Assembly: GCF_008329605.1 (NCBI RefSeq)
Contig: NZ_NPKO01000007.1
Coordinates: forward strand, 62,001-126,000
DNA length: 64,000 nt
From: Mycolicibacterium sp. P9-64
Lineage (GTDB): Bacteria; Actinomycetota; Actinomycetes; Mycobacteriales; Mycobacteriaceae
Direction of reading: 5' to 3'
The notes under the pieces are model-generated. The model did not search any database and was not told where the DNA came from. It was given only the letters and a program-made list of their open reading frames with translations. Made by a program: the position numbers and the translations under genes. Below are positions 31,509 through 40,194 of this stretch, one piece after another. Position 1 is the stretch's first letter. Every line of letters starts with the position of its first letter.

Positions 31509-32279
31509 CTATGTCCAGGCGATGCCGAAGCAGCCCTCCAGTGCGGTGCGGCCGCGGTCGGTGACCGTCACTGCGCGCCCACGGGACGCGCGCTTGACCC
31601 AGCCTGCCGAGACGAATCGGTCGAGCACGCCGCGGCCAAGCCCGCCGGACAGATGGTGACGCTGCTCGGTCCAGTCGATGCAGTAGCGGACGACCGGCCT
31701 TCTGCTGGATGGCAATTCGATGCCGACGTCGGCGAGGAACGCCCGTCCCGGCTCGGTGATCTCGTAGGTGACTTCCCGGCCCGCGCTGCTCAGCGCGTCC
31801 TGCCGGTCACGCGTCGGGTCGTAGCGTCCGTCACCGCCGATCAGGACGTCACGCTCGAGCAGACTGCCCATGATCGCGACACCTAGCCTTCCCGCCAGGT
31901 GGTCATAACAGGTGCGGGCGGTGCGCAGCCTGGCCGCATTGGTGCCTTCCCGCAGTGACCGGACCGGTCGTTGCGGCGCGAGACGGCTGAGGCGCTCGAG
32001 AAGGTCGGCGATCTCGGGACCGGCCAACCGGTAGTACCGGTGCCGACCGTGAGCACGCACGGTCAGCATGCCGGCCTCGGTCAACTTGCCGAGGTGGCTG
32101 CTGGCCGTCGAGCGGCTGATCCCCGCCTCGTCGGCGAGCACGCTGGCGGGCAGCGCACGCCCGTCGTCGAGCGCGAGGAGCACCTTGCAGCGGGCGGGGT
32201 CGGCGAGGAGTGCGGCAAGGGCCGCGATGTCCGCGTCACCGGTAGTGGGCAGTTCGGCCGGGTCACGCATGTCGTCCAC
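31509..32279 (-). CDS. ArsR-family helix-turn-helix regulator
   Basis: A 256-residue protein with an N-terminal ArsR winged helix (LAALLADPARCKVLLALDDG, LADEAGISRSTASSHLGKLT, wing TVRAHGRHRYYRL). A C-terminal region of about 150 residues (YDHLAGRLGVAIMGSLLERD, TEPGRAFLADVGIEL, RYCIDWTEQRHHLSGGLGRG) is found in longer ArsR/SmtB proteins of Actinobacteria. HHLSGGLG is well conserved in that group. The ligand is unknown; no metal-binding Cys cluster of the classical ArsR kind is seen. ATG 32279 or the ATG three codons later may be used. It is downstream of and convergent with the acyltransferase. Confidence 0.88.
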   Translation of the reverse strand: MDDMRDPAELPTTGDADIAALAALLADPARCKVLLALDDGRALPASVLADEAGISRSTASSHLGKLTEAGMLTVRAHGRHRYYRLAGPEIADLLERLSRLAPQRPVRSLREGTNAARLRTARTCYDHLAGRLGVAIMGSLLERDVLIGGDGRYDPTRDRQDALSSAGREVTYEITEPGRAFLADVGIELPSSRRPVVRYCIDWTEQRHHLSGGLGRGVLDRFVSAGWVKRASRGRAVTVTDRGRTALEGCFGIAWT

Positions 32280-32311
32280 GCTAGGCCCGAAACGATTCGA
32301 TCCGCATCGAA

Positions 32312-33562
32312 CTAGCGGTCGGGCAGCGCGTGCTCCACGATCATGCGCCGCCGGTGGGGTTCGCGTTCGCGGCGCTTGGCGGCCAGATAGACCTGCGCGG
32401 TCTCGGAGGCGACGGTGTGCCAGTCGAAGTCGGAGGTGAGCCGCTCGCGGGCGGCGATCGCCCGGCGCTGGGCGGCGGCGGGATCGTCGAGCGTGGCCCG
32501 CACCGCGGCCGCCAGGGACGTCACGTCCCTCGGTGGGAACGAGACGCCGGTCTCTCCGTCGATGACGGCCTCACCGAGACCGCCGACGTTGGACGTGACG
32601 AGCGGCGCACCGGTCGCCGCGGCCTCGAGCGCGACGATGCCGAACGGCTCGTAGTGGCTGGGCAGGACGGCGGCGTCGGTCTCGTGGAGCAACGCCACCA
32701 GTTGGTCGTGATCCACCCTGCCGACGAACTCGATGGCCTTGAGCACCTTGTACTTTCGTGCCTGCTCGATGAGCCAGTCCTGCTGAGTGCCGTCACCGGC
32801 GATGGTCAGCATGGTGCCGGGGTGGCTGCGGCGGATGCGCGGCAACGCGGCGATGACGTCGTGGATGCCCTTCTCGTACTCCAGCCGCCCCAGGTACAGC
32901 AGCCGGGCAGGGCCACTGCGGGACTTGCGCTTGGCGAATGGCCACAGCCCGGCGTCGATGCCGTTGCGGATCACCCGCGTCTCGCTCAGTCCCGGGCCGA
33001 ACAGCTCGGTGATCTCGTCGCTCATCGACGCCGAACACGTGATGAGCGAATCGGATTCGCGCACCAGCCAGCCCTCGACGGCGTGCACCTGCCTGCTGAT
33101 CCGGCCCGACACCCACCCCGTGTGCCTGCCGGCTTCGGTGGCGTGAATCGTGGAAACCAGTGGTACGTCGAAGTGTTCGGCTAGTGCGATGGCCGGATGG
33201 GCGACCAGCCAGTCGTGGGCGTGCACCACGTCGGGGCGCCACGGCTTGGTCGACCGTCGCCCTCGTGCCTTCACCCCGAGGCCGGCGCGGACCATCGAAT
33301 GGCCCATGGCCAGCGTCCACGCCATCATGTCGGTGCCGAAGTCGAATTCGTGCGGATCCTGGGCCGCGGCGATCACGCGCACGCCCTCGGCGACGTCGTC
33401 GGTCGACGGGTGGGTGCTGGGATCGGTGCCGGACGGCCGTCGGCTGAGCACCACGACGTCGTGGCCGTCGGCGGCGAGTGCGGTGGCCAGATGGTGCACG
33501 TGCCTGCCCAATCCGCCGACCACGACCGGCGGGTACTCCCACGACACCATCAGGACCTTCAT
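32312..33562 (-). CDS. GT4 alpha-1,4-glucosyltransferase of methylglucose lipopolysaccharide/glycogen (Rv3032-like)
   Basis: A 416-residue GT-B glycosyltransferase. The acceptor half has MKVLMVSWEYPPVVVGGLGR with the glycogen-synthase-like GGLG loop, and VHAHDWLVAHPAIALAEHFD. The donor half has RLLYLGRLEYEKGIHDVIAA and the E-x7-E motif EPFGIVALEAAATGAPLVTS. Its M. tuberculosis orthologue Rv3032 elongates the 4-alpha-oligoglucoside of methylglucose lipopolysaccharide and contributes to glycogen. ATG 33562 is chosen with AGAGGA upstream and the family-typical N-terminus; upstream in-frame codons are not conserved. It follows the GH57 enzyme on the same strand, 126 bp downstream. Confidence 0.93.
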   Translation of the reverse strand: MKVLMVSWEYPPVVVGGLGRHVHHLATALAADGHDVVVLSRRPSGTDPSTHPSTDDVAEGVRVIAAAQDPHEFDFGTDMMAWTLAMGHSMVRAGLGVKARGRRSTKPWRPDVVHAHDWLVAHPAIALAEHFDVPLVSTIHATEAGRHTGWVSGRISRQVHAVEGWLVRESDSLITCSASMSDEITELFGPGLSETRVIRNGIDAGLWPFAKRKSRSGPARLLYLGRLEYEKGIHDVIAALPRIRRSHPGTMLTIAGDGTQQDWLIEQARKYKVLKAIEFVGRVDHDQLVALLHETDAAVLPSHYEPFGIVALEAAATGAPLVTSNVGGLGEAVIDGETGVSFPPRDVTSLAAAVRATLDDPAAAQRRAIAARERLTSDFDWHTVASETAQVYLAAKRREREPHRRRMIVEHALPDR

Positions 33563-33688
33563 CGGTGTCCTCTGCTCTTCGCACAAGCGCTCATCGCCGC
33601 CGCCGAACGTCGCGCGAGCGTGCGCAGAATGCGGGTTTTTCACGGCGTGTCGGGGTACAGACACGCGCGCTCGCGGGAGAAGGGGGCG

Positions 33689-35269
33689 TCATCGCGGCAG
33701 CCGCCTTGCGTCGAGCGCACCGAACAGGCCGTCGGCACGATTCCAGCCCGCGGCAAGGCGCTCGGCCTGTTCGCGGCGGCCCGAGTCCAGCGTGCCCGCG
33801 ATCTCGCGGGTGGCGTGGGCATGCAGGTGCGCCCGGTAGCGGGCGTAGTCGGCGGCGGTGTCCTTGCTGACCATGAACGGCCAGTCGCTCGACACGGTCA
33901 GCAGGGCCTCGCGCAGGATCTGGTCGGCCACGGTGTCGCGCGGCGTCGGCGCACCGACCGACGCGTGCTGCGCCAGCGCCTTGTCGACGGTGCTCAGCGC
34001 GCTGTCGACGACTTCGGTGTTGAGATGCACGAGATCGGCCACCTGCTCGCCCGACCACACCTGCCAGTCCTTACCCGAACCCCAAGAGCTGGGCGGCAAT
34101 TCGACGGACGAGCCCACGAAGCCGCCGGTGATGGCATCGGACAGGGTGCCGACCCGCACGCCTGCGGCGGGCAGGGCGCGCAACACCCGCTCCAGCCAGA
34201 CCGGGCCCTCGTACCACCAGTGCCCGAACAGTTCGGTGTCGAACGCCGCGACCACGTGGGCCGGTCTGCCGATGCGGTCGGACTCCGAGATCAGGCGCCT
34301 GCGCACCACCTCGACGAAGTCCGCGACGTGGGCGTCGACGGCGTGATCGGCGCGCTCGGGGTCATAGGGCGCCTTGTCCTCCGACGGCACGCCGCGGCCG
34401 GTGACCCGTGCCGGCTTGAGGCCGGTCAGGTGGTCGTAGGTGTGGAAGTCGCGGTAGGCCGCGTGGCCCGGGTAGCCGGACTTGGGGGACCACACCCGGT
34501 AGCTGACCTGCAGGTCGCGTCCGAAGGCGATGACGTCGGAACCCGCAACGGGCCTGCCAAGCGCGGTGTCGCCGTGCAGCGACGGACCGTCGACCATGAA
34601 GTGCGTCACACCCGCTGCGGCGTAGTCGTTCTCCATGCCAGGCGCGTAGGCGCACTCGGGCGCCCAGATGCCGGTCGGCGCGTGGGCGAAGCGCTGCCGA
34701 GCGTCGGCGAGACCCTCGCGCAGAGCGAACTCGCGCAGCCTCGGGTTGAGCAATGGCTGGAAGGGATGTGCCAGCGGCCCACCGAGCAGTTCGATGGTGT
34801 CGGCGTCGATCAGTTCACGCAGCAGCGGGCTTCCCCCATGCCGCCACGAAACGGCGAAGTCGTCCAAGGCTCGGGCGGCTGCGTCGTGCTCGCGAACACC
34901 GAACGCGCGCAACGCTTCCGGCGCGTCGTACGCGGTACCGTCGCCTGCGGCCCTGGTGGTGGCGGCCTCTCTGGCCCGCAGCTGCCAGTTCGCCAGCCAG
35001 TGCTGCATGCCCGTCAGGCAGTACGGATCGTCGAGCTGCGCGGTGACCACCGGCGTCATGCCGAGCGTGACGAGGTGGCTACGGCCCTCGGCCGACAGCG
35101 TGCGCAGCACGCGCATCAGCGGCAGGTAGGCCGCCGACCACGACTGGTATAGCCATTCCTCGCCGACCGGCCAGCGGCCGTGGTGGGCCAGCCACGGCAG
35201 GTGGGTGTGCAGAACGAGGGTGAAGAGGCCGGGTACCTCTGGCGCGTCCGATGCGCCGTGATCAGTCAC
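33689..35269 (-). CDS. GH57 1,4-alpha-glucan branching enzyme (Rv3031-like)
   Basis: A 526-residue GH57 enzyme with the five family regions: HTHLPW (about 21-26), GGPLAHPF, the nucleophile Glu205 in GIWAPECAYAPG, the acid/base Asp344 in AAFDTELFGHWWYEG, and a C-terminal helical domain (SSDWPFMVSKDTAADYARYR). It would form alpha-1,6 branches in the methylglucose/glycogen pathway. GTG 35267-35269 overlaps the upstream methyltransferase stop by 8 bp and gives the expected 526-residue length. It lies between the GT4 transferase and the Rv3030-like methyltransferase, the same order as Rv3032-Rv3031-Rv3030. Confidence 0.93.
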   Translation of the reverse strand: MTDHGASDAPEVPGLFTLVLHTHLPWLAHHGRWPVGEEWLYQSWSAAYLPLMRVLRTLSAEGRSHLVTLGMTPVVTAQLDDPYCLTGMQHWLANWQLRAREAATTRAAGDGTAYDAPEALRAFGVREHDAAARALDDFAVSWRHGGSPLLRELIDADTIELLGGPLAHPFQPLLNPRLREFALREGLADARQRFAHAPTGIWAPECAYAPGMENDYAAAGVTHFMVDGPSLHGDTALGRPVAGSDVIAFGRDLQVSYRVWSPKSGYPGHAAYRDFHTYDHLTGLKPARVTGRGVPSEDKAPYDPERADHAVDAHVADFVEVVRRRLISESDRIGRPAHVVAAFDTELFGHWWYEGPVWLERVLRALPAAGVRVGTLSDAITGGFVGSSVELPPSSWGSGKDWQVWSGEQVADLVHLNTEVVDSALSTVDKALAQHASVGAPTPRDTVADQILREALLTVSSDWPFMVSKDTAADYARYRAHLHAHATREIAGTLDSGRREQAERLAAGWNRADGLFGALDARRLPR

Positions 35270-36056
35270 GTCGCACCGCGATGGCCACCAGGTCGAGGCT
35301 CTCATCGATGTGCCGGCCGTCGCGTCCGCCGGATTCGAGCAGGTCGAAGTCGTCGGTGCGGATCGAGGTGATGTCGGCGAGCAGGTCGGAGGGCCACGGC
35401 GCATCGGCCAGCGCACGGTCGATCTGCGCCTGGATGATCGAGCCGCCGTGGCGGGCGTCCAACTCCGCCAGCCGGGGGCCGTGAAAGACCCCGAGCATCG
35501 CTTGCACCGCGAACCCGTTGTCCGTGAGCAACTCGGTGAGCTCGGCGGCGTTGAGTTCGCGGGTGTGGAACGGATTGAGCGGGGTATCGAGGCCGGGGGA
35601 GAACGTGATGCGGTTGGGCGTCGACATCAGCAACAGCCCGGAGGGGCGCAGCACGCGCGCGCACTCCGCGACGAACTGTCCCTGATCCCACAGGTGTTCG
35701 ATGACCTGGAAGTTCACCACGACGTCGAACGTGGCTGCCGCGAAGGGAAGGTCGGCGAGGTTGCCGTGCTGCATCTCCACCCGCGGGTAGCGTGCCTTGA
35801 CGTGGGCTACCGCGGATTCGTCGTAGTCCAGCCCGACGACGCGGCGTGCGACGCCGGCGATCAGGTCTGCGCCGTAGCCTTCGCCCGAGCCGGCCTCGAG
35901 CACGTCGCGCCCTGCACAGCGGTCGGCCAACTGCTGGTAGACCACCTCGTGGCGGCGGAACCAGTAGTTCTCCTCGGCGAGGCCCGGCACCGTTCGTTCC
36001 CCGGTCAGGGGCATGGCGGCGTCGGCCGATGGCTCGAGGGGCGAATATGCGCTCAT
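35262..36056 (-). CDS. SAM-dependent methyltransferase (Rv3030-like) of the methylglucose lipopolysaccharide cluster
   Basis: A 264-residue class I methyltransferase. The N-terminal TGERTVPGLAEENYWFRRHE is typical of sugar/polyketide O-methyltransferases. Motif I is VLEAGSGEGYGADLIAG, then VVGLDYDESAVAHVKARYP, PFAAATFDVVVNFQVIEHLW and RVLRPSGLLLMSTPN. The ATG at 36054-36056 fits homologue N-termini. It overlaps the GH57 gene by 8 bp, so the two are coupled. Rv3030 has been proposed to methylate glucose units of methylglucose lipopolysaccharide. Divergent from etfBA across 196 bp. Confidence 0.9.
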   Translation of the reverse strand: MSAYSPLEPSADAAMPLTGERTVPGLAEENYWFRRHEVVYQQLADRCAGRDVLEAGSGEGYGADLIAGVARRVVGLDYDESAVAHVKARYPRVEMQHGNLADLPFAAATFDVVVNFQVIEHLWDQGQFVAECARVLRPSGLLLMSTPNRITFSPGLDTPLNPFHTRELNAAELTELLTDNGFAVQAMLGVFHGPRLAELDARHGGSIIQAQIDRALADAPWPSDLLADITSIRTDDFDLLESGGRDGRHIDESLDLVAIAVRRD

Positions 36057-36164
36057 TGGAAGGCAGGCTAACCCGTCACCGATGGTTCGCGAATAGTTCG
36101 TCGAACTAAGGGGAGGCCGGATGGCGAACTTCGACCAGCTATGGTGATCCTGGAACCGGCTAAA

Positions 36165-36180
36165 GTTACCGACGAGTAAC
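36165..36180. promoter_or_regulatory. GTTAC-N6-GTAAC palindrome in the Rv3030-like/etfBA divergent gap
   Basis: GTTACCGACGAGTAAC is an interrupted palindrome with 5-bp arms around 6 bases, 72 bp before etfB. It sits in an AT-richer patch (TAAAGTTACC ... GTAACATATTG), which is unusual here and suits a promoter/operator. TetR-type regulators of fatty-acid genes often bind such TTAC/GTAA sites. The binding protein is unknown. Confidence 0.4.
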
Positions 36181-36252
36181 ATATTGCTGGCTACATCAAT
36201 CGTGGTAGTGCAGGCCGCGCCGCGGCCTCATCGAGGAGGACGAACCAGACTC

Positions 36253-37044
36253 ATGACGAACATCGTGGTCCTGATCAAGCAGGTCCCAGACACCTGGTCG
36301 GAGCGCAAGCTGACCGACGGCGACTACACCCTCGACCGTGAGGCCGCAGACGCCGTGCTCGACGAGATCAACGAGCGCGCCGTCGAGGAGGCGCTGCTGA
36401 TCAAGGAGAAGCAAGGCGGCGAGAGCACCGTCACCGTCCTGACCGCAGGCCCCGCGCGCGCCACGGAGGCGATCCGCAAGGCCCTGTCGATGGGCGCCGA
36501 CAAGGCTGTCCACCTGCTCGATGACGGCATGCACGGCTCCGACGTGATCCAGACCGGCTGGGCCCTGGCTCGCGCGCTGGGCACCATCGAGGGCACTGAG
36601 CTGGTCATCGCGGGCAACGAGGCCACCGACGGCGTCGGCGGCGCAGTGCCCGCAGTCATCGCCGAGTACCTCGGCCTGCCGCAGCTGACCCACCTGCGCA
36701 AGGTGACGGTCGACGGCGACAAGGTCATCGGTGAGCGCGAGACCGACGACGGCGTGTTCACCCTCGAGGCCACGCTGCCCGCAGTGATCTCCGTCAACGA
36801 GAAGATCAACGAGCCGCGCTTCCCGTCCTTCAAGGGCATCATGGCTGCCAAGAAGAAGGAAGTAACCACGCTGACCTTGGCCGAGATCGGCGTCGAGGCC
36901 GACGAGGTCGGAGTCGCGAACGCCGGCTCCAAGGTGCTGTCGGCCACGCCGAAGCCGCCCAAGACCGCTGGCGAGAAGATCACCGACGAGGGTGAGGGCG
37001 GCACTGCGATCGCCGATTACCTCGTTGCCCAGAAAATCATCTAG
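36253..37044 (+). CDS. etfB: Electron transfer flavoprotein beta subunit (EtfB/FixA)
   Basis: A 263-residue EtfB, which with EtfA accepts electrons from acyl-CoA dehydrogenases. The N-terminus MTNIVVLIKQVPDTWSERKL and the AMP-binding region AGNEATDGVGGAVPAVIAEY followed by LGLPQLTHLRKV are characteristic. The recognition-loop region LPAVISVNEKINEPRFPSFK and GIMAAKKKEV, which contacts dehydrogenase partners, is intact. ATG 36253 has GAGGAGGA about 12 bases upstream. It is the first gene of the etfBA operon, corresponding to Rv3029c-Rv3028c. Confidence 0.96.
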   Translation: MTNIVVLIKQVPDTWSERKLTDGDYTLDREAADAVLDEINERAVEEALLIKEKQGGESTVTVLTAGPARATEAIRKALSMGADKAVHLLDDGMHGSDVIQTGWALARALGTIEGTELVIAGNEATDGVGGAVPAVIAEYLGLPQLTHLRKVTVDGDKVIGERETDDGVFTLEATLPAVISVNEKINEPRFPSFKGIMAAKKKEVTTLTLAEIGVEADEVGVANAGSKVLSATPKPPKTAGEKITDEGEGGTAIADYLVAQKII

Positions 37045-37094
37045 CAGATCTCAAATTCCCGAAACTTTCTCAAGCAAAAGAGGCTGAAGAAACC

Positions 37095-38051
37095 ATGGCT
37101 GAAGTATTGGTGCTCGCCGAGCACGCCGACGGAGCGCTGAAGAAGGTCAGCTCCGAACTGATCACCGCCGCCCGCGTGCTTGGCGAGCCGTCCGCCGTCG
37201 TCGTCGGTGCCCCCGGCACCGCCGCGCCGTTGATCGACGGACTCAAGGAGGCAGGCGCTGCGAAGGTCTACGTCGCCGAGTCCGACGACGCTGCGGCGTA
37301 CCTGTTGACCCCGTTCGTCGACGTGCTGGCGTCGCTGGTCGAGACCGCCGCTCCTGCGGCCGTCGTGCTGGCCGCCAACGCCGACGGCAAGGAGATCGCC
37401 GGCCGGCTGGCCGCGCGTCTGGGCTCCGGCCTGCTCGTCGACGTCGTCGAGGTCAAGGAAAATGCAGTAGGCGTTCACAGCATCTTCGGTGGCGCGTTCA
37501 CCGTCGACGCCCAGGCCACCGGCGACACCCCGGTGATCACCGTGCGCCCCGGTGCCGTCGAGGCTGCACCGGCCGCCGGTGCAGGCGAAGTGGTCAACGT
37601 CGAGGTGCCTGCGGTCGCCGAGAATGCGACCAAGATCACCGCCCGCGAGCCCGTCGAGGCCGGCGACCGTCCCGAGCTGACCGAGGCTTCGGTCGTCGTG
37701 GCCGGTGGCCGCGGTGTCGGCAGTGCCGACAACTTCTCGGTCGTCGAGGCGCTCGCCGACTCGCTCGGCGGCGCCGTCGGCGCATCGCGTGCCGCAGTCG
37801 ACTCGGGTTACTACCCGGGCCAGTTCCAGGTCGGCCAGACCGGCAAGACCGTCTCGCCGCAGCTGTACATCGCGCTCGGCATCTCGGGCGCCATCCAGCA
37901 CCGAGCGGGCATGCAGACGTCGAAGACGATCATCGCGGTGAACAAGGACGAAGAGGCCCCGATCTTCGAGATCGCCGACCTCGGCATCGTCGGGGACCTG
38001 TTCAAGGTCACCCCGCAGCTCACCGAGAAGGTCAAGGCCCGCAAGGGCTAG
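37095..38051 (+). CDS. etfA: Electron transfer flavoprotein alpha subunit (EtfA/FixB)
   Basis: A 318-residue EtfA. The N-terminal domain begins MAEVLVLAEHADGALKKVSS. The C-terminal FAD-binding domain carries VVVAGGRGVGSADNFSVVEA, GASRAAVDSGYYPGQFQVGQ with TGKTVSPQLYIALGISGAIQ, and the terminal NKDEEAPIFEIADLGIVGDL segment, all diagnostic. The start has AGAGG about 12 bases upstream, 50 bp after etfB. A strong intrinsic terminator 40 bases downstream ends the operon and marks the left edge of the 15-kb insertion. Confidence 0.96.
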   Translation: MAEVLVLAEHADGALKKVSSELITAARVLGEPSAVVVGAPGTAAPLIDGLKEAGAAKVYVAESDDAAAYLLTPFVDVLASLVETAAPAAVVLAANADGKEIAGRLAARLGSGLLVDVVEVKENAVGVHSIFGGAFTVDAQATGDTPVITVRPGAVEAAPAAGAGEVVNVEVPAVAENATKITAREPVEAGDRPELTEASVVVAGGRGVGSADNFSVVEALADSLGGAVGASRAAVDSGYYPGQFQVGQTGKTVSPQLYIALGISGAIQHRAGMQTSKTIIAVNKDEEAPIFEIADLGIVGDLFKVTPQLTEKVKARKG

Positions 38052-38090
38052 TTTCTCTGCGCGAGCAATGCGCAGCAGCAGCTCCAGCAG

Positions 38091-38125
38091 AACTGCCCCG
38101 AAACCATTGGTTCCGGGGCAGTTTT
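38091..38125 (+). terminator. Intrinsic terminator of etfBA
   Basis: AACTGCCCCGAAACC (38091-38105) pairs with GGTTCCGGGGCAGTT (38109-38123), 14 of 15 positions, with a 3-base loop, and is followed by a TTTT run ending at 38125. It lies 40 bases after the etfA stop. This is a classical L-shaped terminator, less common in mycobacteria. Confidence 0.85.
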
Positions 38126-38203
38126 GCGTGCGCTTGCCCAGCGGGGGGATGCGCCGGAGACTACGGACTTTCAAGGGTTCGGCAACGCGTCGCGAAGGGC
38201 AAT

Positions 38204-38232
38204 CTGAAGTTGGCCCGACAACCAAACTTCAG
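38204..38232 (+). promoter_or_regulatory. Hairpin or operator abutting the cupin-gene ribosome site
   Basis: CTGAAGTTGG (38204-38213) and CCAAACTTCAG (38222-38232) form an inverted repeat with one bulge. The right arm runs directly into the Shine-Dalgarno AGGAG (38231-38235) of the cupin gene. As RNA it could mask the ribosome site; as DNA it could be an operator. Either role is inferred. Confidence 0.4.
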
Positions 38233-38240
38233 GAGAAACG

Positions 38241-38645
38241 ATGTTCGACAACGCCGATCTGATGAAGGCCATCACGACGATCCAGACCGTCACGCCGCCC
38301 TTCATTCCCGCCGACGCCGAGGTGATGACCTCGATCATCGAATGGCCGGCTGGAAGCGCGGGAGCCCCGCCGCACCGTCACCCCGGCGGACCGTCGTTCG
38401 GATACGTGCTGGAAGGCGAGATGCTCTTCGAACTCGAAGGAGAAGCACCGCGGGTGATCAAGGCCGGTGAGGCGTTCTGGGAGCCGGGCGGGGACATCAT
38501 TCACTATTCGGATGCCAACAACCGCTCCGACATCGCGCTGCGGTTCCTGGTCACGATGGTGTGCGCGCCCGGTCAGCCGATGCTCGTCGTCGTCGACGCG
38601 GACGAACTCGAGCAGCGCCGGGACCGACGCGTCCCACGGTCATGA
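38241..38645 (+). CDS. Cupin-domain protein
   Basis: A 134-residue single cupin. Motif 1 is GAPPHRHPGGPSFGYVLEGE, with His/His/Glu metal ligands. Motif 2 is GEAFWEPGGDIIHYSDANN, with the distal His. The strands between (MLFELEGEAPRVIKAG) complete the barrel. Such stand-alone cupins can be sugar or organic-acid isomerases or dioxygenases; no substrate is evident. AGGAG lies 5 bases before ATG 38241. It is 64 bp upstream of the FGGY kinase and may be cotranscribed with it. It is not found at this place in M. tuberculosis. Confidence 0.9.
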   Translation: MFDNADLMKAITTIQTVTPPFIPADAEVMTSIIEWPAGSAGAPPHRHPGGPSFGYVLEGEMLFELEGEAPRVIKAGEAFWEPGGDIIHYSDANNRSDIALRFLVTMVCAPGQPMLVVVDADELEQRRDRRVPRS

Positions 38646-38709
38646 CGGTCTGAAGAGCAGGGTGATCATCGACCACTGAACATCGTCTCGGTGGACGTAG
38701 GGTTGCGGC

Positions 38710-40194
38710 GTGGACCTGCTTCTCGGAATCGACATGGGCACCGGGAGCACCAAGGGCGTCCTCGTCGACACCTCGGGTGTGGTGATTGCGTCGGCGACGC
38801 AGTCGCACACCATGGACTTGCCGAAGCCCGGCTGGGCCGAGGTCGACGCCGAGTCGACGTGGTGGCGCGACGTGTGCGACATCGGCTCCCGGTTGACCGG
38901 CGAAATGCCGCCAGGCTCGACGCTGGCCGGCGTGTGCGTGAGCGGTGTCGGCCCCTGCCTCGTGCTCTGTGACGATGCGCTGACGCCGTTGCGGCCGGCG
39001 ATCATGTACGGCGTCGACACCAGGGCGAGCGCCGAGATCGCAATGCTGACCGAAGAATTCGGTGCCGACGCGATCCTCGACCGGGCAGGTACCCTGCTCT
39101 CCAGCCAGGCGGTCGGGCCCAAGCTGGAATGGGTCAGGCGCCACGAGCCGCGCGTGTTCGACGCTGCGACGGGCTGGTACGGGTCGAACTCCTACATCGC
39201 GGCCAAGCTGACCGGTGAGTACGTCCTCGACCACCACACCGCCAGCCAATGCGATCCGATGTATGCAACGCGTGACTTCGACTGGAACACCGAGTGGGCC
39301 AAGCGAATATGTGGCCATCTGCCGTTGCCGCGGCTGGTTTGGCCCAGCGACGTCGTCGGCACCGTGCACGCCGAAGCCGCTGCCGCAACCGGCATTCCGA
39401 AGGGCACGCCGGTGGTGGCGGGCACGGTCGACGCCTACGCCGAGGCGTTCTCGGTGGGTGTCCGCAATCCCGGCGATCAGATGCTGATGTACGGCTCGAC
39501 GATGTTCCTCGTCCAGATCATCGGTGAGTATCACAGCGACCCCGCACTGTGGACGACGGCGGGCATGGAACGCGGGTCGCTGGCGTTGGCCGCGGGCACG
39601 TCGACTGCGGGCAGCATGATCGGCTGGCTGCAAAAGATCACCGGCGGTGCGGATTTCGACACCCTGATGGCCGAGGCGGCGGCGGTGCCACCGGGCAGTG
39701 ACGGGTTGATCGCGCTGCCCTACCTGGCGGGGGAGCGCACCCCCGTCTTCGATCCGCTGGCCAGGGGGTTGTTCGCCGGGCTCACTCTTCGGCATGGCCG
39801 CGGCCACCTGTTCCGCGCGGCGTACGAGGGCATCGGTTTTGGCATCAGGCAGATCCTGGAGATGTTCGACGACGCGCACACCGGCCTGCGGACCGTTGCG
39901 GTCGGCGGCGGACTGCAGAGCCCGGTGTGGGCGCAGGCCGTCAGTGACATCACGGGGCGTCCGCAGCTGGTTCCCGAACAGGCCATCGGCGCCAGCTACG
40001 GCGATGCGTTGATGGCGGCAATTGGTGTGGGACTCGTTGCGCCGGAGACCGATTGGGCCAGAATCGACCGCGAGATCACGCCCAACCCCGCCAACCGCGC
40101 ACTGTACGACGACCTCTACGACGTGTGGCGGGAACTGTATCCGGCGACCAGGGAACTGGTGCACGACCTGGGCGCGATCGGTGGCCACGGCTAG
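38710..40194 (+). CDS. FGGY-family carbohydrate kinase (xylulokinase-like)
   Basis: A 494-residue sugar kinase. The phosphate-binding N-terminus is LLLGIDMGTGSTKGVLVDTS. PGWAEVDAESTWWRDVCD, a xylulokinase-type segment, and catalytic-region DTRASAEIAMLTE follow. FGGY signature 2 is GERTPVFDPLARGLFAGLTL with HLFRAAYEGIGFGIRQILE, and the adenosine motif is VGGGLQSPVWAQAVSDITG. It phosphorylates a ketose or polyol in the cytosol; D-xylulose is only one option. The GTG at 38710 is the family-typical start. The 3' end overlaps the convergent Lrp gene by 4 bp. Confidence 0.9.
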   Translation: MDLLLGIDMGTGSTKGVLVDTSGVVIASATQSHTMDLPKPGWAEVDAESTWWRDVCDIGSRLTGEMPPGSTLAGVCVSGVGPCLVLCDDALTPLRPAIMYGVDTRASAEIAMLTEEFGADAILDRAGTLLSSQAVGPKLEWVRRHEPRVFDAATGWYGSNSYIAAKLTGEYVLDHHTASQCDPMYATRDFDWNTEWAKRICGHLPLPRLVWPSDVVGTVHAEAAAATGIPKGTPVVAGTVDAYAEAFSVGVRNPGDQMLMYGSTMFLVQIIGEYHSDPALWTTAGMERGSLALAAGTSTAGSMIGWLQKITGGADFDTLMAEAAAVPPGSDGLIALPYLAGERTPVFDPLARGLFAGLTLRHGRGHLFRAAYEGIGFGIRQILEMFDDAHTGLRTVAVGGGLQSPVWAQAVSDITGRPQLVPEQAIGASYGDALMAAIGVGLVAPETDWARIDREITPNPANRALYDDLYDVWRELYPATRELVHDLGAIGGHG

